This document shows, in pieces, positions 56,040 through 64,000 of a stretch of DNA of 64,000 nt. Under the pieces are notes generated by a model. The model did not search any database. It was given only the letters and a program-made list of their open reading frames with translations, and was not told where the DNA came from. Within the stretch, counting starts at the first letter, position 1, and each line of letters opens with the position of its first letter. The DNA is from Acanthosepion lycidas (Eukaryota; Mollusca; Cephalopoda; Sepiida; Sepiidae), in contig OZ010586.1 in the NCBI GenBank assembly GCA_963932145.1, positions 51,296,669 through 51,360,668 of the forward strand, given 5' to 3'. Made by a program: the position numbers and the translations under genes.

Positions 56040-56710
56040 GTATAGTAGAGTCAGTTTGATAACATCCGTGAGAAAAAGAGCGCACCATGACGCAATCCGC
56101 TCTGGCAAAAAGTTGGAAATGTCATGCTGTACTGCATAGAATTTGTGCTCCAATACAAACATTTCAGAGTGTTTGGGTGTCAATTTTAAGACAGTGCAGA
56201 GGATTAAAAAAGAGTTGAATGTATCTAATGGTGATTATGAATGTACAGCAGCTTAAAAAACTCACTTTGATCATTTTGTTTAGAAAAGAACTTCCAAATT
56301 TGTTGATGAGGGCCCTAGACTCAACACATAAGCTTACATCAAATGCCTTGAGGAGGTAGTGCTGCCCTGGGTCAAGAGGGTGGCTGCTAGAAGACCCAAT
56401 GTCTCACAACAGGACTCTGCACCATGCCACACAAGCAGGAGAACTCAGTCATGGCTGTCAGATAATTTCAGCGACCACATAACCCCTTACATCTGGCCAC
56501 TTAACTGCAACATCTTTGATTATTATGTGTGGGGCACAGTTGAGCAAGAGACCAATAAAACTCCTTGTAACATCAGAGATGGGCAAGGATTATGGCAGCA
56601 TTTACCAACTTAAACAAGGAGACCATCCAGAAGAGATGCAGGAGATTCCAAAGTTGTCTGAAGGCTGTATTTGAAGCCAATTTCTAGATATTTTTGTGTA
56701 ATTTTGATGA
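56040..56710 (+). pseudogene. IS630/Tc1-type DDE transposase, internally deleted
   Basis: The plus strand gives an HTH region with NFKTVQRIKKELNVSNGDYE, then YIKCLEEVVLPWVKRVAARR, PNVSQQDSAPCHTSRRTQSW (catalytic D in QQDSAPCHT), NFSDHITPYIWPLN, then DYYVWGTVEQETNKTPCNIR. The first D and much of the catalytic N-half are missing. In the third-D segment the usual PPNSPDCNPMDYYVWG is changed to WPLNCNIFDYYVWG. It is non-functional. Confidence 0.83.
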
Positions 56711-57038
56711 ATATATCTGTTAAAATGAGATGTCAGTGTTATTTTCATTTTTAAATAATTTAGATAATAATTTATCTGTCTATTGAAAATTAGTTTTTCC
56801 CTGAAAATAGCCAAAGTGGTTGACAGGAGTTGGAAAAATTACATTCAGAAATTAAGCATAAGAAAATAAGCATGAACTGTTTGTAAAAATACTTAAAAGA
56901 AAGTGAGAAAAATTTAATAGAAAACAACTCAAAAGAAATATTTCCATGGATTTTAATCAAAATAAAAAGCTTAATCACAGTACTTTATAAGTTGTCATCA
57001 ACAAAACTTGTATAAAGGAAGGATTGCTGTCCAAATAC

Positions 57039-57040
<2 letters not shown>
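56711..57040. other. No gene seen
   Basis: Short unrecognised frames only. Confidence 0.6.

Positions 57041-57102
<62 letters not shown>
57041..57102. repeat. TA microsatellite
   Basis: About 30 TA units. Confidence 0.95.
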
Positions 57103-57106
<4 letters not shown>

Positions 57107-57266
57107 TTAAAAAAATATGATTCCATCGCTAAAAATTAAAAAAAAAACCTTTAATTTAGGATCTACTTATGTATTGATCACATTTATATTTTAAAACTAA
57201 AAACAAAAATGCTAAAGACCTTTCAATTATTAACCTGACAGTGCTTTCCTATTTTTCTATATATTT

Positions 57267-57267
<1 letters not shown>

Positions 57268-57302
<35 letters not shown>

Positions 57303-57303
57303 G
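57268..57303. repeat. CA/TA compound microsatellite
   Basis: CA units pass into TA units. Confidence 0.9.
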
Positions 57304-57332
57304 ATAAAATATAGTTTTATGGTATTTATATT

Positions 57333-57407
57333 TATGGGTGCTCAATATCTCAGATAAAGATATTGAGCACCCATAAGCACCTATTTAAGTGCTCAATATC
57401 TCAGATA
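57333..57407. repeat. 18-bp perfect palindrome plus a third copy
   Basis: TATGGGTGCTCAATATCT (57333-57350) is followed after 7 bases by its exact complement (57358-57375). GTGCTCAATATCTCAGATA recurs at 57389-57407 in direct orientation. Confidence 0.9.
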
Positions 57408-57432
57408 GAGCATATGTAAATATAAAAGCGTA

Positions 57433-57468
<36 letters not shown>

Positions 57469-58395
57469 CAGGGTGATTGAAAAGTAATCAGTTGATATGA
57501 TTTCTGGGTGTCTCAAGAAGCTGTGAGCGAAATCTGGTGCTCATATCAAATCTCTATCTATAAAAGGCAGGATGTGTGTGTGCATGTGTAACGAATGCAC
57601 GGTCGCAATTTTCGACGGATTTGCACCAAAATTTACATGCACATGCTCCAAGTTAGCAGGAAGGCCAAGGCTGACTTTGCATTTCCCAACTCCCATCGAT
57701 AGTGGAAATAATCAATTTTTTCATACTTCTACGGCAGTTTTCATGTAGTTTCGGCCATTTTGTACTGGCTAGAGTGAGAGCCTATAGCTGGCTGCCATGA
57801 ATAGGCAGGAAGATACTATTGGCCAGCATGAGAGCCAACAGCTGACTGACATGAATGTTAATTGCATGCTAGCATGCAAAAAATCGATAGCTGCATTCGT
57901 CACAAGTGGCGAAAAATTTAAATCTGCATGGCACTTTACTCCAATTGGCTCATTTGCTTGTTAAAATCAATGTTGATTCTGATTCCGCAGAACTGGGTTG
58001 GGCGTGAAAAAGTATTTGTTGTTAACATTCTTTTTTCACTTGGTTTTTCCAGTTACGAGTCCTTTTTTAAAGCTGATTGTTTTGTGTTCATTTTGTTTAG
58101 TTCTTTTTTCAATACATATTTAATGTTTATTATAGAACTTAGAAAAAATTTGCAGTGTGAGATAGGCAAGAAGTAAGGCATGTAGCAACATCAGCATGGC
58201 AAAGGGCATTCCTTTAAAGGCAAGGAAGGGCAAAAATATTTTAAGTCAAGCACGGGCTATGCCGGGCCATGCTGCTAGTTTTAAATAAAATCTAATGCTA
58301 AATGCTTTCCTCTCATATCCATTCTTTGTAAAAATCATCGTTAATAAATAAATTGTAAGTATTTTAAAATGGGGAGTTACTTTTCAATCATGCTG
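57469..58395. mobile_element. Mariner-like MITE carrying a Helitron
   Basis: The left end is CAGGGTGATTGAAAAGTAAT. Read from the right, the other end is CAGCATGATTGAAAAGTAAC. TA flanks both (57467-57468 and 58396-58397). Without the Helitron the element is about 198 bp and has no coding capacity. Confidence 0.82.
57551..58279 (+). mobile_element. Non-autonomous Helitron, 729 bp
   Basis: It starts TCTCTATCTATAAAAGGCAG and ends CTAGT (58275-58279), with A before and T after (the Helitron AT target). A hairpin (AGCACGG...CCATGCT) lies just before CTAGT. The phrase ACGGTCGCAATTTTCGACGG near the 5' end is typical of animal Helitron ends. No Rep/helicase coding is present. Confidence 0.78.
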
Positions 58396-58599
58396 TATAT
58401 AATGAGGAGTACCAGTGAAAATTTTAATCTTTTCCTATTTTAAGTTTCTGAAGAATTTTAATTTTTAATTTAATAATTCAATAAGCTTATGGTGAGTTTT
58501 ATAACAATGAGATATCCATAGAAATTCCCCTATCACATTGTTACATATTTGAACTTAACTTTAACAAAATATACCAATAACATTCATAAACTTCACACT

Positions 58600-58715
58600 T
58601 CAATCATATAAAATATATACTTAAAACATATAAAAAGATACTTCAAACATATCTAAATTATAATTCAAATGTATCAAAATTATACTTAAAACATAAATAT
58701 ACTTTGAACATAAAG
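58600..58715. repeat. AT-rich minisatellite, second block
   Basis: Units such as ATACTTCAAACATAT repeat as in 53930-54345. Confidence 0.75.
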
Positions 58716-58759
58716 TTATTGTGAAGGGTATATTATATTTGATGTTGATCATTTCCTGT

Positions 58760-59730
58760 TACTTTGTGTCTGGGTCACCACTTACAATTTTTGTATGGTT
58801 TTGTAAGCATTGAACAATGCCTTTCTTTTCACTTTATGGATTGTAGGAACTGAAGTTAAGCTACTGTCCAGATTAGCTTGTGATATTTTGATTTCTTTCT
58901 CTGTGTGATTTATTAGTACATTCAGAAAGGCCAGCAGATTTTATTTTCTTCTTCTAAAGTGAATTGGATCAAAGGTCTTATTGAGTTCACATGGTCCAGC
59001 AGTAATTGTACAGCCCTCTGGTGTGGCCAAAGTATGAAGGTATCATCTATATATTTCTGCCAATTGGCTTTAGTGCTACTGTTCTTAAAGCCATTTCTTC
59101 AAATTATTTCATGTATATGTTCACTATCATGGGTGACAACAGCAAATCATAGCCAAGCCTTCCCCCTGTTAGTATTTGTCAGACCCTAGTTGGAAGAAGT
59201 TTGTTTGTCCTCTGAATGTCAACATTTCCCTCAGGTTAATTTTTAGGATGCTAGTACATTCTTCAAGTAAGTATCCAGTTCCAATCAGACCACCAATAGA
59301 GCCTTATCTGTAGAAACCATGGGTGAACAGACTTACTACCTTCAAGCTTACCATCTAATTGTTATGGATAAAAGTTACTCACATTGATTCCATGAAGTGT
59401 TGACAATATATGATAAAGACTTCCCTCTTAGTAGTTTGGCTATATCTATCAGGAATCTGTTCAGTGGGTGGGTCATGGAATATCAACTTTGTGAATCTTG
59501 GGGAGACTATAAATATTAGGTTGGTGCAAATAATGTCGTTTTCTCACAGATGTTACTATGTGAGAAAACGACATTATTTTTGCACCAACCTAATATGTGG
59601 TAATGTTTATTCTTATTCAGTGTGAAGTCATCCTTCTTCTTATTTAGGATCTGTGACAGCTTCCTTTCGGATTTTAGGGGTGGATCATTTTTTATGTTGC
59701 TGCTATCCCCAACTTGGCTTACCAGTTACT
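58760..59730 (-). pseudogene. Penelope-like reverse transcriptase, decayed
   Basis: Minus-strand motifs in order: SERKLSQILNKKKDDF, then (after the MITE) LPKIHKVDIP-like, LSPMIVNIYMK (the GSPLSPVIANIYM palm motif), FEEMALRTVALKP, then a degraded YVDDTF region read as IDDTFILWPH in mixed frames. This order is that of Penelope-like RTs. Stops and frameshifts are frequent, and the MITE at 59516-59593 lies within it. Confidence 0.75.
59516..59593. mobile_element. MADE1-like mariner MITE (copy 4)
   Basis: This 78-bp palindrome is almost the same as copy 2 (13293-13372), including GTTTTCTCACAGATG and GTGAGAAAACGAC. TA flanks both sides (59514-59515, 59594-59595). It lies inside the Penelope-like pseudogene. 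Confidence 0.93.
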
Positions 59731-59786
59731 TAGAGTATTCCAATTTGAGATCAATGAAATAACAACTTTTTACATTTTTAATTAGT

Positions 59787-60050
59787 TCATATGTGCCAAG
59801 AGATTTAAATACCTGTAAATATATTTGGTTATACACAGAGAGAGTTCAGGAATCCCTGGAAGACCTGTACACAGTTCCATTTGAGGTATTACACCATAAT
59901 CCGAAACATTTTACCATAAAAATTTCTGATGAGGTGAACAATACTGTCTCAGTTGACAGAATAAAGCCCGTATTAATTTTGGAAAATAAAGGCCACCATA
60001 GATTTTGCCAAATCGCAGCCAGAATCAAACACCTCTCCATCAAATTCTGA
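59787..60050 (+). pseudogene. Ty3/Gypsy integrase C-terminal fragment
   Basis: The plus frame reads LYTERVQESLEDLYTVPFEV, then LHHNPKHFTIKI and NNTVSVDRIKPVLI. This is the C-terminal chromatin-side domain of Gypsy integrases (PYTGPYKVL...HFTIDLNGK...VSVDRLKPA). It is isolated, with no core domain upstream. Confidence 0.75.
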
Positions 60051-60104
60051 AGAACTTAATAACAACAAAAATACAACAGCCAAATCTAAATCTGTAAGAA
60101 TGAT

Positions 60105-60259
60105 AAATATATATATATATATATATAATGAAAAATGTCAAACACTAATATTCCATGGTTATAATTTATTATATTGGAATTATAATCACGATCCAATTCA
60201 TCAGACCTCAAAATTCCAAAAGTATATATATATTCCAAAAGCATATATATATTCCAAAA

Positions 60260-60299
<40 letters not shown>
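60105..60299. repeat. TA tracts and 20-bp tandem units
   Basis: A short TA tract near 60105 is followed at 60215-60262 by three units of the form CCAAAAGCATATATATATT. A longer TA tract ends at 60299. Confidence 0.85.
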
Positions 60300-60302
<3 letters not shown>

Positions 60303-60681
60303 TTTATAAAAACTCCATTCTATAGGCTGAAAAGTGTTTGGTAACAGAGAAATAAATAAAACTAAATAACAAGAAGACTAAAATTTCATTACTCAGCCTA
60401 TTATTATTTCACCAAATTCATGAATGAACAATGAATCAACAAGGCTATTATCCTGTGGGACACTCTTAAATCTAGAATTTGTAAATTTCTAATAATGGCT
60501 AGATTATAACTGGATGTTTTGCACTGAATTTTCTGTAAATAAAACATTCATACTCTTGAAATCATTTTCATAACTAATTATCATATTTTGTTCTGAAGGA
60601 ATGTAAAAAATGAAAGACAACTCCCAAAAATGTCCATGCAAAAGCTTTCATTAGAAATTGACAGTAGTGGCTAAAGACTTT

Positions 60682-60682
<1 letters not shown>
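60300..60682. other. No gene seen
   Basis: AT-rich. Confidence 0.6.

Positions 60683-60723
<41 letters not shown>
60683..60723. repeat. TA microsatellite
   Basis: About 20 TA units. Confidence 0.93.
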
Positions 60724-60728
<5 letters not shown>

Positions 60729-60869
60729 AAAGACAAGTGAAAAACCTTTTAAGTCAATGCATTTTTTCCTACATAAAGTTCTTCAAGGAACAAAATATGT
60801 TGGCATAAAATGTTTCTTCTTGATTTTTCTTTTATTTATATTGTATTTACAGATATATTTTATTTAAAT

Positions 60870-60895
60870 CACACACACATGCACACACACACAAG

Positions 60896-60957
<62 letters not shown>
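60870..60957. repeat. CA then TA compound microsatellite
   Basis: CA units with a few interruptions pass into TA units. Confidence 0.93.
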
Positions 60958-60959
<2 letters not shown>

Positions 60960-62330
60960 CCCAATGCAGAAGAACCTGTCTGTTTCACATCCTTATTTAT
61001 TATCTTGACCAAGCCATGATTATAGATTTAATAAACCTGTTAATGAAATTCGGGAGATAAAAAAAGAAAGAAAATGATAATAATATTGTAAATAAGAATA
61101 ATAATATTTATTTTATATTAGTAGACCTTTTAACTGAATGGAAGCCTGTTGAGAAGAGTTTTGAAGTCAGAATAAATATCTGACATTTTTCTAGAATAAC
61201 AAATCATCATCATCATCATCATCATCATTGTCATGTTTTTTCTTTAGGCAGGACCTAGATCAATCTCACACAAGGGAAGGTGTGTAATATATTGGCTGTT
61301 GACTCTTATAAGAAGTTCATCATTTAACAGGTTTTGTTTTTCCTCCAGTCACCCTACTCACCAGTAGATAAGCTAGTTGGGGGAACTGGTTTAAATGTCA
61401 ACCATCCTGTTAAGGCAGCAGTTTGAACTGGGCTTACATGTTACCCAGTAGTAGGGCTAAGAATGACCTGACTAATGAGAAAATTAAAGGAATAAAAGAA
61501 ATACAGGTAAATTAAGGGTAAGATAGATTTTTTTTTTGTGCAGTATCTCATTTATAAAACATACAATTAAAGCCTTATTCTTCCCAATGAGGCTAAGTAT
61601 TTCTACCATAATTATTGTAGTGATCATTTGCGTTTGTGTATTTATTGTGTTCAGTAATAGTTTAGGCCCTTTACCATAAGTTCTTGATGACTTTGAGATT
61701 TGGCAAATGAACCATTAAAAACATCACATCATTACTATTCCCTGTTATGTTTGGTAGTGCATTTCATATTGTTATTATGCTGAAAAACTCACAAGCAACA
61801 CATATCATTTTAGGCATATGGTAACATTACATTATTCAATATTTTTCGAGATAAAACTTACCGTCCAAAATTTTCTTAGTTAGATAAAACGGATCAATAT
61901 TTTTTCCAAATAGCCTCTCACAATGGTACTCCCTGTTCTGTGTTTACTCATTGTTCTAGTGCAATTCACCTGGGTTGCCAATATTCCTAAAGGACCATCA
62001 GACCTAATAATGTTAAATTTAAATTCTTCCCAATATATTCATTTCAACACAACTTGTTCAAGTCCAAATCCTTAACCTCAACCTCAGTTCTAATAGAAAA
62101 ATATAATAAATAACTTATTTCATCTAAATGTAAAAAGTACTTCAACTGATGATGTCTATGGCAAATTATTATTTAATGAGAAATGTATTTAAATATATTT
62201 CAATTATTGGTATAGTGGAGATTGCCAGTATTAGGGGTAAGGTAAGACAAGTATTACACTCCTCAATCCATTAGAACTCCCTTCCACCAGTCCAATATTG
62301 AACCCTCAAAGCAAGCACATGAAATTTAAG
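60958..62330. other. No gene seen; CAT microsatellite
   Basis: A CAT tract lies at about 61204-61229. The rest is unremarkable. Confidence 0.55.
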
Positions 62331-62333
62331 AAG

Positions 62334-62886
<553 letters not shown>

Positions 62887-62902
62887 CTAATATATATATA
62901 TA

Positions 62903-63145
62903 TTAATCATTTCACCCCAGGCAAGGTAATAATGCCACTAGGATGCAAGCAGTTACTGAGAGTGAAAGAGAATGAGAAGAATTTAATGAGGAGAAAAAAC
63001 AATAAAAAACAGGATTCAGGAAGATAGTAATTATAATTTTAAAGGTTGTAGGTGGCAGGGAAGCAAGAAATTCAATGGGTGTTCCACAGGTGAGAAAAGA
63101 AACTATTAGAATAGAACATGCAGTTGCATCTAGCAAGTTCAACAG
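62903..63145 (-). mobile_element. LINE 3' tail, minus strand
   Basis: On the plus strand it starts TAATCATTTCACCCCAGGCA and continues AGGTAATAATGCCACTAGGA, the complement of the shared tail, up to the CNSK-like end of ORF2. Confidence 0.8.
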
Positions 63146-63348
63146 TAATAGTTTCTTTACTTGCACTTCTCACCTGTAGAACTCCCTTCTAATTTCTTGC
63201 TTACCTATCACATACAATCTTCAAAAATTTAAATGCAATACCAATCACCATCTTCTTAAAGTCTTCTCCTTCTCTTTCAATCCCAGTAACCCCTTGTGTC
63301 TTAGTGTCATTATCCCCTTGCTTGGGGTGAAAGTATTAAAAAAAATCC
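63146..63348 (+). mobile_element. LINE 3' tail, plus strand
   Basis: It carries GCACTTCTCACCTGTAGAAC, CTTCAAAAATTTAAATGCAA and the tail CCCTTGTGTCTTAGTGTCAT...GGGGTGAAAGTATT. It is head-to-head with the copy at 62903-63145. Confidence 0.8.
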
Positions 63349-63379
63349 CCAAACATTTTAATTTGGAAGAGAAATAATT

Positions 63380-63475
63380 TTTCTTTTTCAGTTATTGTCA
63401 AAATTATCATCTTGACAAAAGGAATTGAACTGTAGACCTCATGAACCCATTTTGATATTTAACCACTGAGAAGTA
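63380..63475 (-). mobile_element. tRNA-derived SINE fragment
   Basis: The minus strand has CAGTGGTTAAATATCAAAAT (A box) and CAGTTCAATTCCTTTTG (B box) at tRNA spacing. Confidence 0.5.
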
Positions 63476-64000
63476 ACAAAATGAAATAGTAGTATATACC
63501 AACCCCTTGCAATGCTTATTAAGTTTTGTTCACTGTATTTGTTCATGATAAGTGAATACCTTCTTGTTGAGATAAGCAACTGTAGTAATTAACAAAATAA
63601 TTAACAGACTAATACAATTTGCCTGATCAACCAGGTATCTTTCAATCTTTAGCTCTCACTGCATCAGTAAATTTACTTTTTCCTTTGCTTTTCTATCCTA
63701 ATTAGAACAGACTTTTATTCTACTCTAGATGAAGCTTCATAAACTCATTTGCTATTTTAGACATTTGTTCTTGTATTATCTTGATCAGGTCATATTTGCA
63801 AATATATATGATTGCAATTAAGTCAAAACAGCTTTGTTATATTTCATTATGCAAGCTGAACAAATATAATGTTAAGGTTATCAGGAGTTGTCCTGTAACA
63901 TTATTGCCATATAAGAACACAAGACTAAATTTCTAATATACAATATTTTTTATTCAACTCTGGACTTTACCAGTTACTATCGGCAAGTGGGTGTATCTTT
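63476..64000. other. No gene seen
   Basis: AT-rich to the end of the window. Confidence 0.55.

Overview
The window reads as non-genic DNA from an animal, most likely a lophotrochozoan and probably a cephalopod (octopus-like). This is an inference. It is AT-rich, full of TA, CA, ATT and CTAT microsatellites, and crowded with old transposable elements: MADE1-like mariner MITEs, jockey-like LINE tails, tRNA-headed SINEs with a long non-tRNA body, Penelope-like elements, Ty3/Gypsy LTRs and gag/integrase pieces, hAT, pogo, IS630/Tc1-type elements and a Helitron. I find no convincing host protein-coding exon, tRNA, rRNA or CRISPR array. The longest open frame is a Ty3/Gypsy integrase on the minus strand near 47.0-48.1 kb.

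Layout. 0-9 kb: a TA-rich start with an imperfect palindrome holding a hammerhead-like core (431-574), a MITE (2648), a decayed transposase and LINE tail (4.3-5.2 kb), a 705-bp solo LTR with perfect target duplication (7108-7812) and a transposase N-terminus (8.5 kb). 9-18 kb: mostly featureless, with a short tandem repeat, a CpG-dense patch with an X-box-like motif (10.2-10.5 kb), a MITE (13293), SINEs and a minus-strand LTR (16.0-16.4 kb). 18-20.2 kb: one jockey-like LINE split by an LTR (TSD CTAT) and by an unknown 727-bp insert with a 14-bp TSD. 23.7-25.7 kb: a LINE reverse transcriptase pseudogene broken by a second LINE tail and a MITE. 25.9-27.3 kb: a hAT element. 27.9-29.8 kb: a pogo/Tigger-like MITE and Penelope-like remains. 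31-37 kb: LINE tails, a solo LTR inside one of them, another LTR, and a non-autonomous mariner. 39.6-44.3 kb: degenerate repeats, the second Tigger-like MITE, a LINE and a hAT MITE. 44.5-48.3 kb: pogo-like remains, then a mariner carrying a solo LTR and a Gypsy 3' fragment. 48.5-54.3 kb: minisatellites, one holding a solo LTR, and a Gypsy gag-protease pseudogene holding another. 54.4-64 kb: SINEs, transposase remains, a Helitron nested in a mariner-like element, a Penelope RT, the fourth MADE1-like MITE, long TA tracts and a head-to-head pair of LINE tails.

How it fits together: there is no operon or pathway here. The story is the order of insertions, readable from target-site duplications. 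Several loci show two layers: LTR in LINE, LTR in minisatellite, LTR and Gypsy fragment in mariner, MITE and LINE tail in LINE, Helitron in MITE. Protein family calls come from motifs I recognised in the translations, without any database search.
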